Part shown: positions 25,278 to 34,219 of the stretch, one piece after another
Position numbering within the stretch: the first letter of the stretch is position 1
Layout: the number at the start of each line of letters is the position of its first letter
Source: Ferrimonas aestuarii
Lineage (GTDB): Bacteria > Pseudomonadota > Gammaproteobacteria > Enterobacterales > Shewanellaceae
Assembly: GCF_005116665.1 (NCBI RefSeq)
Contig: NZ_SWCJ01000023.1
Location: 1 to 60,367 of the forward strand
Length of the DNA stretch: 60,367 nt
Reading direction: 5' to 3'
Position numbers and translations under genes: made by a program
Notes under the pieces: generated by a model
What the model saw: only the letters and a program-made list of their open reading frames with translations
The model's database searches: none
Told to the model about the DNA's origin: nothing

Positions 25278-25296
25278 TTTGTAATTAAATTACAAA
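25278..25296. promoter_or_regulatory. 19-bp palindromic operator candidate upstream of adhE
   Basis: TTTGTAATTAAATTACAAA is a perfect inverted repeat around a central A. It is placed where an adhE promoter is expected. It resembles redox-regulator operators built on TTGT...ACAA, such as Rex sites, but the odd spacing differs from the usual 18-bp Rex box, so the factor is unassigned. Confidence 0.55.
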
Positions 25297-25486
25297 ATAG
25301 TCGGCATCGCCGTGATCATGCTCACAACATTGTGTTGTAAAATTGTGATTTCTGACACATTTCAAACATTAGCAAATCTAATGATAGAGGGGTAAAATCG
25401 CTTGAAAATTTCATTGTTTGTTTGGCGCCGATTTCCTTAGAGTATGCGCCTAATATGACTTCACTTTTACTTTAGAGATCACAGAG

Positions 25487-26116
25487 TTGGACTTCTACCT
25501 ATTACTTCAATTCTTCCTAGGCTTGGTGGCCATTATTAACCCCATTGGGTTGTTACCGGTATTTGTGTCTTTGACCAGTCACCAAACCGAGACTGAGCGA
25601 CAACAAACCGCTAAGGTTGCAAACCTGTCGGTGGTCATCATTTTGCTGGTCACTCTGGTGGCAGGTCAGCTGATTTTGAATCTGTTTAGCATCTCGATTC
25701 CGGCGTTTCGTATTGCTGGCGGGGTGTTGATCATCTTTATCGCGATGTCGATGCTGCAAGGTAAGTTGGGTGAGGTAAAGCACAACAAAGAGGAAGATCG
25801 AGAAGCGGCGGCCAAAGATTCGGTGGCGGTGGTGCCACTGGCGTTGCCTTTGATGGCGGGTCCTGGTGCCATTAGCTCCGTGATTGTGTTTGCCTCTCAG
25901 CATCGTGATCTACAATCGATGATTGGCATGGGCGTGTGCATTTTGGCGTTCGGCGTTTTAAGCTGGATGATCTTCAAGACGGCCCCGGTGATTTTCAGAG
26001 TACTTGGAAAGACCGGCATTAACGTCATTACCCGTATTATGGGTCTGTTGATGATGTCTATCGGTATCGAAGTGATTGCGGCAGGACTGAAAACCCTATT
26101 CCCTTCACTGGCCTAA
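25487..26116 (+). CDS. MarC-family membrane protein
   Basis: Integral membrane protein of the MarC/UPF0056 family, 209 residues with six hydrophobic segments. The NPIGLLPVFVSLT motif near residues 18-30 and PLALPLMAGPGAISSVI near 115 are family hallmarks. Physiological role is unsettled in characterised relatives. The best start is TTG at 25487, after AGAGATCACAGAG; no ATG is available before the first helix. Confidence 0.88.
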   Translation: MDFYLLLQFFLGLVAIINPIGLLPVFVSLTSHQTETERQQTAKVANLSVVIILLVTLVAGQLILNLFSISIPAFRIAGGVLIIFIAMSMLQGKLGEVKHNKEEDREAAAKDSVAVVPLALPLMAGPGAISSVIVFASQHRDLQSMIGMGVCILAFGVLSWMIFKTAPVIFRVLGKTGINVITRIMGLLMMSIGIEVIAAGLKTLFPSLA

Positions 26117-26188
26117 ATACCTTCGCAGCCCCCGAATCAGTCTGATGCTCACTCGGCTTCAGGCTGATTGTTAGTGAAAGGAGAGTTC

Positions 26189-26860
26189 ATGATTGTAATC
26201 ACCGGAGCCAGCAGTGGTCTGGGCGCGGCGTTGGCCCAGCATTATGCAGAGCAGGGCAGACGCCTGTTTCTTACTGGACGCAGCTCTGGCCGTTTGGCCA
26301 AGTTGGCCGCCTCTCTCCCGTCTCAAGTTCATTGGCTTGCACTGGACCTCACCCTAGAGGAGCAGGTGGAGTCGCTGTTTAATCAGTTTGGTGAAGTGCC
26401 CAGCATGATCATTCACTGTGCAGGCTCTGGGCTGTTTGGCCCTGTGGTTGATCACAGTGAAGCCCAACTAAAACAGTTGCTGGACAACAACGTCGTCTCT
26501 GCCGGCCTGATGTTGAAACACACCATAGCTCGGTATCGCACCATGCCATTGCAGTTGGCGATGGTGGTCTCGACGGCGGCTCAGGTGGGTAAAGCCAACG
26601 AGGTGTTCTATTGCGGCGCAAAATGGGCGGTTCGGGGAATGGTTGAAGCGGCCAGAGCCGAAATAAAAGCCGATCCGATGCGAATTACCGGCATCTATCC
26701 GGGGGGAATGAACACTCAGTTTTGGCAGCAAAGCGACTGTCGTGGCCACGTCGATGCCGCAGGCTTTATGACTGCACAGGAGGTGGCTCGCATGATTGCC
26801 AGCGGCCTTGAGCATAGCCAAGTTGGCTATGTGTCAGATCTTACGATCAACCGGGGCTAA
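26189..26860 (+). CDS. Short-chain dehydrogenase/reductase
   Basis: SDR of 223 residues. TGASSGLG (residues 5-12) binds the cofactor, HCAGSGLFGP replaces the usual NNAG region, VVSTAAQ carries the catalytic Ser, and YCGAKWAVRG supplies Tyr and Lys. GIYPGGMNTQFW is the normal loop after the active site. ATG at 26189 follows a strong AAAGGAGAG. Its stop codon overlaps the convergent 74-residue gene by 4 bp. Substrate unknown. Confidence 0.9.
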   Translation: MIVITGASSGLGAALAQHYAEQGRRLFLTGRSSGRLAKLAASLPSQVHWLALDLTLEEQVESLFNQFGEVPSMIIHCAGSGLFGPVVDHSEAQLKQLLDNNVVSAGLMLKHTIARYRTMPLQLAMVVSTAAQVGKANEVFYCGAKWAVRGMVEAARAEIKADPMRITGIYPGGMNTQFWQQSDCRGHVDAAGFMTAQEVARMIASGLEHSQVGYVSDLTINRG

Positions 26861-27081
26861 CTCGCCCCTTCTAACGCTTGCCGTGCGAGTGGGGTGAGCA
26901 GCATGATTAGCATTAGGGCGATGCCTGAGAACTGCAGCCAGTGATCTTGGATATCGTCCAACTGCTCCATCCGCTCTCGACCATCAATATTTTTATTGTG
27001 CTGGGCAAAATAGTAGCGATAGCCCCAATAGCAGTTACCTGCGATAAGCACAAAAAACACCACAAATAATCGCCATTCCAT
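26857..27081 (-). CDS. Small two-helix membrane protein
   Basis: A 74-residue protein with hydrophobic segments at about 3-24 and 50-66 and a charged middle (NKNIDGRERMEQLDD). The family is not recognised. It has a strong GGGAGG Shine-Dalgarno upstream of ATG 27081, which supports it as a real gene. It overlaps the SDR stop tail to tail. Confidence 0.68.
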   Translation of the reverse strand: MEWRLFVVFFVLIAGNCYWGYRYYFAQHNKNIDGRERMEQLDDIQDHWLQFSGIALMLIMLLTPLARQALEGAS

Positions 27082-27395
27082 CAGCGCCTCCCTGTTTGGT
27101 GTTGTTGTTTTACGTGGAGTTAGGTTGACGGCTTAACCAAGATATTGAAATAAAACATATTTTATAGATTGGTGCGTTCACTGCCGTCGACTTGCCCCTG
27201 TTTTGTTTTAACCCAGTGTGCCCTAGGACTCAATAGTCGGTTGGATTGAGGTCAATTATTGGGAAGAATTTGGTTGGAAAATGAGCGAAATGTGATCGAT
27301 TTCAAATCACGGTTCGAATTTCTCGACTAAGTTTCATGCCAGTTTTGAATTGTCGCCTAACAAGGAGGTAGGTCGCTTACATATTGAGGTAATCC
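27082..27395. other. Intergenic region, no gene recognised
   Basis: About 310 bp, AT-rich, with divergent promoters presumably for the flanking small genes. A CRP-like arrangement near 27291 has the wrong spacing. A strong AAGGAGG at about 27362 has no start codon within range. Confidence 0.4.
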
Positions 27396-27767
27396 ATGAA
27401 CACCGAACTCGCTCGATTTGGCCTTTTTAGTGGCCAGTTGCTAACTCAAGCGCTTGCCGTACTTTCAACCCTGAGCAAGCCCTCTGTTGTGGCTCAGTCT
27501 TCATTAAAAAAGAACATTCAGCTTTCTCAAATCAAAGCCGAATCCCTCGTACTTCAAAAAGACGCACAGACGTTAGAAGGATTGCAACAAGCCATCGAAA
27601 CCAGTTTATTGAGCCTGGACGATCTGGACCGATACAGCGGCCTATCCGATGCCGATCACCACGGCATCGAGATGGCGCTGTCTAATATGGTGCTGGTAAA
27701 TAATCGCGCTCGAGCCTTGCAGCAGCGCATGAATAATGTAGTGCCTTTCCCTAAGCGTTACGCATAA
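27396..27767 (+). CDS. Hypothetical 123-residue helical protein
   Basis: Not recognised. The protein is predicted mostly helical, with no signal peptide or membrane segment after the mildly hydrophobic N terminus (about 8-28) and a C-terminal VPFPKRYA. The middle (ETSLLSLDDLDRYSG) is acidic. GAGGTAA sits close before ATG 27396. It converges on the PH-domain genes with a 9-bp gap. Confidence 0.62.
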   Translation: MNTELARFGLFSGQLLTQALAVLSTLSKPSVVAQSSLKKNIQLSQIKAESLVLQKDAQTLEGLQQAIETSLLSLDDLDRYSGLSDADHHGIEMALSNMVLVNNRARALQQRMNNVVPFPKRYA

Positions 27768-27776
27768 CTTGGCGTC

Positions 27777-29291
27777 TTAGAGCCAATTGTGATGGTCTCG
27801 CCGTACCTGCTCAATGGCCGATTGCGCGATGGATTGCGCGTTATCAAGGGGAATTGCCGGAATGGTAACCGAGCCGCTCGCGGTAGAGACTTTGAGGTTG
27901 CACAAGTTGTGGCTTCGCATCGCGGGAGATTGAGATAGCTTTACCGATTGCCACTTTTTCACCGGCATGCAGCGCCAGGATCTGGACAGCAACCCTTTTT
28001 TAACCCAAAGCCTGTGACCGTTAAACTCATAGCCATAGTGCTTCCAACTGCCCCAGAGAGCCAGCAGTGCCACGATATAGATGACAGGCAGCCCCCAAAG
28101 CAGTTCGTCCCACTGCTGATAAGCCGCAATTCCTGCCAAGATTGCCGCAGCTACCGTGATAAAAATCGCCCGTCGCTGTAGCCAAAATCCGGCTATTGGC
28201 TGCCATTTTTCTGGCGGCGTCTCGCCCGCCATCAGCAGTTGAATGTCGCCGTGACGGCTTTTTTTGGTGATAAACGGAAGCAGTATGCTGCCGTGCTCCT
28301 GACCTTCGGGGCTGTGGCCCTTAACTTGCAGTAATTTTCCCTGCCAGACACCAAACCACCTGGAGAGCACCGACTGAGACAGCTCCAGGCTCTGTACCTT
28401 ATGGCGGCGCAAGATATCTTGCTGACGAGCGATGACGCCACCGGTGCGCTGTAATCTATCTGCTTCGACCTGAAGCCGGTAGGGGAAGTACTTAAGAATC
28501 ACCGTAATGCCGGACAACACGCTCAACACCACGTATCCCAGCGCTGCGGCGATGGCGAGTTGTATGCTGAGTGTGATTGGAGAGAGATCCGCTGAAGCAT
28601 CAAACCAATAGTTGAACCAGCCCCGTTGCTCGACGTACTCCACCAGATTGAGTTGATCCGTTTGACTAAACAACCAGCCAAACACCAGCATCAACCACAA
28701 CAGATGGTTGAAGAAAAAGCCATGGGCGAACAGCTGGGCTTCAGAGCGGGTAACCGTCGTTGACTCCTGAGGCGTGGCAGGACTTTGTTGCTCGGTTTCT
28801 GCGGCATTCTTGGATTGGGTCGTTGGCGACACTTTGGGAACCAGTCGCCGCTTTAAGCGCTGCGCTTTGAAGGGCGTTAAGGCATACAACATCGCCTCTT
28901 TGCCTTGACTGCCTGCGGTTTCAATACCCAGGTTCACCAGACCCGTAGGACGCATCAACAGTGGCTGTGCCACTTTGACGTTTTGTATCTTGTCCAATGG
29001 GATGGCTTGGGTGGTGCGGAACAATACGCCACTGTGAAGGCGGAAAATCTGGTTACTGCGGTCGAGAACAAAGCGAAAACGCAGCCACTTTAATACGGCG
29101 CTAAGGGCAATGAGCCCCGCCAGTGCGTATACACCATAATAGAGCCATTGGGGTTCAATGCGATCGGTAATGTCGCTTAAAAGTAGCGGGATCAAATAGA
29201 TGGCATTTCTCAGCAGATCGATAATGCTGCGAGCGCCAAAGGAGACCATGGCCCAAGGATGCAGCCGTTGCCAGTTAAGGCTGTTATCCAT
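27777..29291 (-). CDS. ydbT: PH-domain membrane protein, YdbT-like
   Basis: Membrane protein of 504 residues with three bacterial PH-like domains interspersed with paired hydrophobic helices, as in YdbT. Repeated motifs such as GVLFRTTQAIPLDKIQNV (about 88-105) and RRHKVQSLELSQSVLSRWFG mark the PH units. It overlaps the upstream YdbS-like gene by 8 bp. The pair is widespread in bacteria and of unknown function, though Bacillus homologues are linked to envelope-active antimicrobial resistance. Confidence 0.85.
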   Translation of the reverse strand: MDNSLNWQRLHPWAMVSFGARSIIDLLRNAIYLIPLLLSDITDRIEPQWLYYGVYALAGLIALSAVLKWLRFRFVLDRSNQIFRLHSGVLFRTTQAIPLDKIQNVKVAQPLLMRPTGLVNLGIETAGSQGKEAMLYALTPFKAQRLKRRLVPKVSPTTQSKNAAETEQQSPATPQESTTVTRSEAQLFAHGFFFNHLLWLMLVFGWLFSQTDQLNLVEYVEQRGWFNYWFDASADLSPITLSIQLAIAAALGYVVLSVLSGITVILKYFPYRLQVEADRLQRTGGVIARQQDILRRHKVQSLELSQSVLSRWFGVWQGKLLQVKGHSPEGQEHGSILLPFITKKSRHGDIQLLMAGETPPEKWQPIAGFWLQRRAIFITVAAAILAGIAAYQQWDELLWGLPVIYIVALLALWGSWKHYGYEFNGHRLWVKKGLLSRSWRCMPVKKWQSVKLSQSPAMRSHNLCNLKVSTASGSVTIPAIPLDNAQSIAQSAIEQVRRDHHNWL

Positions 29292-29802
29292 TTTGATCGC
29301 CTATCTGCTGCATCAGGTGTTGCCTTAGCCTTTCACCTTCCCCTTTGGTTAGCCCGTAGATGGTGATTTCAGCCATAGGAGAGCCCGCACTGAATCCCTT
29401 TAGGGTGCAGTAATCAAAGTACTTTGCAATTGGCCCTTGAGATAAGGTTACGTGCTGGAGGCGGCTTAGGGGCAAACAGGTGTGGCTGCGCCACCAAACG
29501 CCCTCTTTGACTACGATGTCTTGCGGCCGCAAAGCAAAACCCAATGAGCGGCAGTAGGCTCGGCCGTACATCACCACGATGGGAATCAGTAACCAGAGGG
29601 GAAGGCCGATGTAGAGCAGGGTGGTGGCTTCGGCGCTGCGGTGAAACAGCATAAACCCAATAACCCCCAACAGAGGCAAAGCGCTGAAAAGTCCATTTTG
29701 CCAGCTCATGATCTTGATGTAGCGGTTACTAACGCCTTGATATTGAACCTGCTGCAGCGGGATCCATTGATCCTCTTCAAGAGGAGAGTTCAGTTGATTC
29801 AA
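29284..29802 (-). CDS. ydbS: PH-domain membrane protein, YdbS-like
   Basis: Small partner of the YdbT-like protein: 172 residues, two hydrophobic helices (about 35-80) followed by one bacterial PH domain with GVWWRSHTCLPLSRLQHV and GSPMAEITIYGL. No ATG precedes the domain. TTG at 29802 is preferred because AAGGAAGA lies 7 bp upstream; a TTG at 29835 would add 11 residues. First gene of the two-gene operon. Confidence 0.8.
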   Translation of the reverse strand: MNQLNSPLEEDQWIPLQQVQYQGVSNRYIKIMSWQNGLFSALPLLGVIGFMLFHRSAEATTLLYIGLPLWLLIPIVVMYGRAYCRSLGFALRPQDIVVKEGVWWRSHTCLPLSRLQHVTLSQGPIAKYFDYCTLKGFSAGSPMAEITIYGLTKGEGERLRQHLMQQIGDQNG

Positions 29803-29984
29803 TGAGTTATCTTCCTTTGATCCGATAAAGCTCAAGTTAGCACATCCTAAGTAGGAGATCCTCTGATAGTTACTGGATTTAACTCGTTAGCCGCGCGATT
29901 TTTCTACGAGTAAGGGGGGCTTTTTTGATGGCGCTGGACAGTTAGTTTGCGTACCGCCTGCGCGAAGTGCGAAGGCTACGGACT

Positions 29985-31139
29985 CTACGCCTCCGCCGCC
30001 TGATGCTGTGCAGGGCTATGCATTGATGACGAAGCCACGATTTTGTTACGGCCGGAGGCTTTCGCTTGATACATGGCGGCGTCGGCCCGTTCGTATATGG
30101 AGGTTAAGCTGTCGGTATCCTTAAAATCCGTAATGCCAATGCTGGCGGTGATGTAACCTGATATGGATGAGTCTGGGTGAGGAATCGCGGCATTGGCGAT
30201 GGCGCTGTTGATGTCTTTGGCGATCATCAACGCGCGATTTAACGTGTTGGCAGGCATGATGATGGCGAACTCTTCGCCGCCAATTCGAGCCACGGTATCT
30301 TTCTCTGGATCACATCTTTTTTCGAGAATATTGGCGATGGCTCTCAAGCATTGATCCCCTGCTGGGTGGCCCATGGAGTCGTTATATTGCTTGAAAAAGT
30401 CGATATCGATGATGCCAATTGAGAGAGGCGTTCCGGTGTGTTTGGCATGAGAGATGGCGGCGGTTAACTCGAAATTAAAACCACGGCGATTTTGAATTTT
30501 GGTTAATTCATCCAATTGAGAGGTTAACTCGAGGTCTTCAATCGTTCTTATTTTTTCAATGAATTGACTTTCAATATTGGTGATGAATTTTTGAATGGTT
30601 GTATAAAACACAATCACAAGAAAAGGGAACTTCAGGGCGCTGACTGCAATATCGAGTGCGCCTATATTGGGCTCAAGGGAAGTCAGATAGATATAAAAGC
30701 TTGAGGTTGGAAGTAAACCGCAGGCTAAAACCGCTCGGTTTACGTTCCACCCCATTAACATCACTAAAAATGCGATCAGCAGTACTTTCTGAGCGCTGTC
30801 AGTATCGCTCCACGTAATACTGACAAAATGCGCCAGCAGGACGAGACTGGCAGTCAGAGCCAATGCCGTTAAGCACCATGATAGGGTGGTGCCGTCTCGC
30901 GCCCTCAGATGGATAAAACCAGCATGGCCTAATAGGGCAATGACGGCGGTGACCATCAGGGTGATGCTGCCCTTAAAAGAGTGGTAGGTAGAATCAACGA
31001 GAAAGTAATAACCTACAGTTATGTAGAGAATAAATGCCGTTGCTGATACCCATAGGTATCCATAACAGATCATTTGATGGCGTATTTTTGAAATCGCCGG
31101 ATCAATGATGTTGTTAACAGCTTGTTTATTCTTGGTCAT
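29985..31139 (-). CDS. Membrane diguanylate cyclase (GGEEF)
   Basis: Makes c-di-GMP from two GTP. The 384-residue protein has about six membrane helices (25-185) with no large periplasmic part, a short coiled linker and a GGDEF domain with GGEEF at 287-291 and IDIDFFKQYND upstream. The inhibitory I-site RxxD is absent: the position three residues before Asp281 is Pro278. It may therefore escape product inhibition. ATG at 31139. It is the only gene on this strand with flanking gaps, so probably monocistronic. Confidence 0.93.
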   Translation of the reverse strand: MTKNKQAVNNIIDPAISKIRHQMICYGYLWVSATAFILYITVGYYFLVDSTYHSFKGSITLMVTAVIALLGHAGFIHLRARDGTTLSWCLTALALTASLVLLAHFVSITWSDTDSAQKVLLIAFLVMLMGWNVNRAVLACGLLPTSSFYIYLTSLEPNIGALDIAVSALKFPFLVIVFYTTIQKFITNIESQFIEKIRTIEDLELTSQLDELTKIQNRRGFNFELTAAISHAKHTGTPLSIGIIDIDFFKQYNDSMGHPAGDQCLRAIANILEKRCDPEKDTVARIGGEEFAIIMPANTLNRALMIAKDINSAIANAAIPHPDSSISGYITASIGITDFKDTDSLTSIYERADAAMYQAKASGRNKIVASSSMHSPAQHQAAEA

Positions 31140-31225
31140 GTTGGTTAACGTTCCCCTGAATGATATTCTGCCCGTTGTCGATAATATACCCTCTTTTGTG
31201 ATTGTTGGCGGAGATTTTTAATTTT

Positions 31226-32137
31226 TCACAGATCTAATTTTTGAGATTGGTTATTCATTAACCAAGATTCGATAAAGTCGAGAAATAGTCTCAGCTTTCG
31301 GGTCATCCGTTCTTTATGAGAGTAGACACCGTGAAGGGACATGGTGCCAAAGTCGTAATTTGGCATTAGGTCGATAAGGGTGCCATTGGCCAGCTCTTGC
31401 TGCACGTCTACTGCCGCTATTCGGGCAATGCCCAGTCCCGCCAGAATGAAATCTCGCCGCGCTTGGGAGTTGTCGGTGATGATGTCGCCCTTAATCGGCA
31501 CTTCAATCAGTTCCCCTTGATGACCTACGTTAAGCCGATTTGGGTTGCGAGACATCCGGTGAATGATCCAGTTATGGCTGCTGAGATCGGAGATGCGCTC
31601 GGGGGTGCCATAGCGCTCTAGATATTCCGGTGACGCACATAGATGATATGGGCATTTAAGAACCTGCTTGGCAAACAGGTTACTTTCCATCAGGGGGCCA
31701 AAACGAAACGCCAAATCGATGTTTTCTGCGACCAGCTCTTGTACCTGATCGGTCATTAGCATCTCAATGTGCAGCTTGGGGTAGCGCTTTTTAAAGGCGA
31801 TGATGGCTGGCACGATGTGACGAACCCCAAAGTTAGCGGTGCAAGTGACCTTCAGCGTGCCGGAAACTTCCTGCTTGAGTTCCCGCAGTCGCTCCTCCGC
31901 TGAGAGCACTTCCGCCTGAATGCGAACGCAGCTTTGAAAATAGTCCCGACCCGCTTCGGTGAGGCTCAAGGTGCGGGTTGAACGATTGAGTAGCTGGACG
32001 TCTAACCGACTTTCAAGTTGTTTTACCTGTTGGCTGACTGCGGCTTTAGACAAATTGAGTCGCCGCGCGGCGGCGGTAAAGCTGCCTTGCTGCACAACGG
32101 TAGCAAACAGCGTCATGGCGTCTGTGGTTGAGCGCAT
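31226..32137 (-). CDS. LysR-family regulator next to yqhD-like gene
   Basis: LysR-type regulator of 303 residues with N-terminal winged helix (GSFTAAARRLNLSKAAVSQQ at about 15-34) and effector-binding domain; of the CrgA/DsdC-like subgroup with VSGTLKVTCTANFG. ATG 32137 is preferred because GGAG lies 9 bp upstream; ATG 32152 would add five residues. It is divergent from the alcohol dehydrogenase gene, so it likely regulates it and itself. E. coli yqhD uses an AraC-type regulator (YqhC), so the control differs here. Confidence 0.88.
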   Translation of the reverse strand: MRSTTDAMTLFATVVQQGSFTAAARRLNLSKAAVSQQVKQLESRLDVQLLNRSTRTLSLTEAGRDYFQSCVRIQAEVLSAEERLRELKQEVSGTLKVTCTANFGVRHIVPAIIAFKKRYPKLHIEMLMTDQVQELVAENIDLAFRFGPLMESNLFAKQVLKCPYHLCASPEYLERYGTPERISDLSSHNWIIHRMSRNPNRLNVGHQGELIEVPIKGDIITDNSQARRDFILAGLGIARIAAVDVQQELANGTLIDLMPNYDFGTMSLHGVYSHKERMTRKLRLFLDFIESWLMNNQSQKLDL

Positions 32138-32260
32138 CGGGAATTGCTCCATTGTTAAGATTTTCTTTACAGTGTTATAGCAAAACTTGGCATTTACAGA
32201 CAATGGTCACGGAGTACAATGCCAAACATGGAAATTAGGCAACCGACTTGGAGTAGGCCT

Positions 32261-33430
32261 GTGAACAACTTCGATTATCAAAATCCGACTCGCATTCTTT
32301 TTGGTGAAGGCGAGATCGCAAACATCAAAAACGCCATCCCTCAGGGGGCGAAAGTGCTGGTGCTTTATGGCGGTGGCAGCATCAAAGCCAACGGCGTGTA
32401 TCAGCAGGTGGTTGACGCCCTTGCTGGATTTGAATGGTTGGAACTAAGTGGAATCTCTCCGAACCCGAAATACGATGAGCTGATGCCAGCCGTTGAGCTG
32501 ATCAAGCGTGAAAATATCGATTTCTTGTTGGCGGTAGGGGGAGGCTCTGTCGCCGATGGCACCAAGTTCATTGCCGCAGCAGCCAAGTTTGAAGGTGATG
32601 ATCCTTGGGATATCTTGGCTAAGCGCGCTCCAGTGACCGATGCGCTGCCTCTTGGCACCATTTTGACGCTGCCAGCGACCGGCTCTGAAGCCAACGGTAA
32701 CTCAGTGGTGACCCGCGGCACCGATAAGCTGTCGTTTAACTCGCCTCTGGTTTATCCGGCATTCTCGGTGCTGGATCCAACCACCACCTACACCCTGCCT
32801 GCGCGTCAGGTTGCCAATGGCGTTGTGGATGCCTTTGTTCACACCATCGAGCAGTACCTAACTTACCCTGTAAACTCCCCAATCCAGGATCGCTTTGCCG
32901 AATCTCTTCTGCTGACCCTGATTGAAGAGGGGCCTAAAGCCATGGCCGATGTGGGTAAGCCTGCAGAGGAACAGAACTACGACGTTCGAGCCAACGTCAT
33001 GTGGGCGGCGACACTGGCGCTAAACACCTTGATTGGCAAAGGCGTGCCTCAGGACTGGGCGACTCATATGATTGGTCATGAACTGACCGCCACACTGGGG
33101 CTGGATCACGCGCAAACCCTGGCGATCATCCTGCCAAGCTTGATGAATGAGCAGCGCGAAGGGAAGCGCGAAAAACTGCTGCAGTTTGGTGAGCGTGTAT
33201 GGAACATCACCGAAGGCGATGAGAGCACTCGCATCGATGCCACCATTGCTAAGACCCGTGAATTCTTCGAAACCATGCAGGTGAAAACTCGCATCAGTGA
33301 CTACGGGTTTGGCGCTGAGTCAGTGGATAAGATCATCGACCAGTTAGAGCGTCATGGCATGACCAAATTGGGCGAGCGCGGTGATATCGACATCGCCAAG
33401 AGCCGCGCCATCGTTGAAGCCGCGGTTTAA
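32261..33430 (+). CDS. yqhD: YqhD-like NADPH-dependent aldehyde reductase
   Basis: Iron/zinc-containing alcohol dehydrogenase that reduces reactive short-chain aldehydes with NADPH in E. coli. The 389 residues align along YqhD: NNFDYQNPTRILFGEG start, GGGSVADGTKF cofactor loop, LTLPATGSE, and the metal-ligand set Asp and His in VVDAFVHT plus His in THMIGHE and LDHAQTLA. GTG at 32261 gives the family N terminus and has GGAG upstream; ATG at 32219 would add 14 residues, also with a weak site. Confidence 0.93.
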   Translation: MNNFDYQNPTRILFGEGEIANIKNAIPQGAKVLVLYGGGSIKANGVYQQVVDALAGFEWLELSGISPNPKYDELMPAVELIKRENIDFLLAVGGGSVADGTKFIAAAAKFEGDDPWDILAKRAPVTDALPLGTILTLPATGSEANGNSVVTRGTDKLSFNSPLVYPAFSVLDPTTTYTLPARQVANGVVDAFVHTIEQYLTYPVNSPIQDRFAESLLLTLIEEGPKAMADVGKPAEEQNYDVRANVMWAATLALNTLIGKGVPQDWATHMIGHELTATLGLDHAQTLAIILPSLMNEQREGKREKLLQFGERVWNITEGDESTRIDATIAKTREFFETMQVKTRISDYGFGAESVDKIIDQLERHGMTKLGERGDIDIAKSRAIVEAAV

Positions 33431-33453
33431 TTCAGGCCCTAGAGAAACCGAAA

Positions 33454-33485
33454 AGTCCGAGCCCACATTGGGCTCGGGCTTTTTC
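33454..33485 (+). terminator. Terminator of yqhD-like gene
   Basis: 12-bp stem AGTCCGAGCCCA/TGGGCTCGGGCT (one mismatch) with a 3-nt loop and a run of five T. It ends just before the convergent fhuF stop at 33488, so it may also separate the siderophore operon. Confidence 0.88.
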
Positions 33486-33487
33486 TG

Positions 33488-34219
33488 TTAGGGACAGGGT
33501 GTGCGCCGAGTCATAGGGCAACCACTGCAGTAGGGCACGTCCTCCAGTCGAAATCGAAGGCAGCAGCCTCGGCGTTGTCCTTGGCGTGGTGGCGGCAACA
33601 GCAACCCTTGCATTGGCTCCGAGTTTCTTAAATCGCGCGTATAGAGCATCGATTGTCTTAACTGTTGGGCTTGCTCGCTCCCTTGTTGTTGCCAGAGCCA
33701 GTCTAGAATTGCCGCCACGTTGCCATAAAAGATGCGCGGAGTTAGCCCGGACAGGCTCGCTAAACAGTGGATAACCGGTTCAACCCAAGTTTCCATCACG
33801 TCGGTCATTATCTCGTGTGGCGTCAGTAGACTGCGTTGCCATTGGGCTTGAAATGCCACTGGTTGACCCGATTCAAATTGGGCTTGCAAACTCTTTGGTT
33901 TCATCTGGAATCGGTGGTTGATTGGCACCACGGCAGCGAGCGCCGCAGGCGGAAGCATTAGCCCAAAATACCATTGTGACCATAGGGATGCCGCGGACTG
34001 CATCAGTTGGTGTTGATTTTGTTCGTTTCTATCTTGATTAAAGTGATGGACGGCCTTTTTAATCGTTAACTTACTGGTAAAGGGGAGCCAGTTGTGGTGT
34101 TGATCTGCTTGCCACACCGATTCACAGTGCTCGGCGTAGCGACTCAATAACCGATGAACCGACACTGGAATCTGTGTTTTGGATAGCGGTGTGCCTAATT
34201 TCGCTTTAGCATCAGCCAT
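33488..34219 (-). CDS. fhuF: Siderophore-iron reductase, FhuF-like
   Basis: Cytoplasmic [2Fe-2S] protein that reduces ferric hydroxamate and so releases iron. The 243-residue protein carries the FhuF C-terminal cluster motif CC-x10-C-x2-C (CCLRFRLEDVPYCSGC), plus a mid-protein region (SLWSQWYFGLMLPPAALAAV) typical of the family. ATG 34219 overlaps the fhuB end by 25 bp; GGAGG lies about 12 bp upstream, a longer spacing than usual. Last gene of the operon, giving the reductive release step after import. Confidence 0.9.
   Translation of the reverse strand: MADAKAKLGTPLSKTQIPVSVHRLLSRYAEHCESVWQADQHHNWLPFTSKLTIKKAVHHFNQDRNEQNQHQLMQSAASLWSQWYFGLMLPPAALAAVVPINHRFQMKPKSLQAQFESGQPVAFQAQWQRSLLTPHEIMTDVMETWVEPVIHCLASLSGLTPRIFYGNVAAILDWLWQQQGSEQAQQLRQSMLYTRDLRNSEPMQGLLLPPPRQGQRRGCCLRFRLEDVPYCSGCPMTRRTPCP

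Larger units (their letters stand above)
25187..25486. other. Divergent intergenic region adhE/marC
   Basis: 300 bp, strongly AT-rich, with the leader inverted repeat (25209-25268), the palindrome (25278-25296) and a smaller ACAACA-TTG-TGTTGT symmetry near 25323. No gene is seen. Confidence 0.6.

Noticed and set aside
25278..25296. Firm Rex-operator assignment
   Set aside because: Rex sites are 18 bp with an even centre; this is 19 bp with a central single base and lacks the TGTG arm.
27291..27312. CRP site TGTGA...TCAC upstream of the 123-residue gene
   Set aside because: The half sites are 11 bp apart rather than 6.
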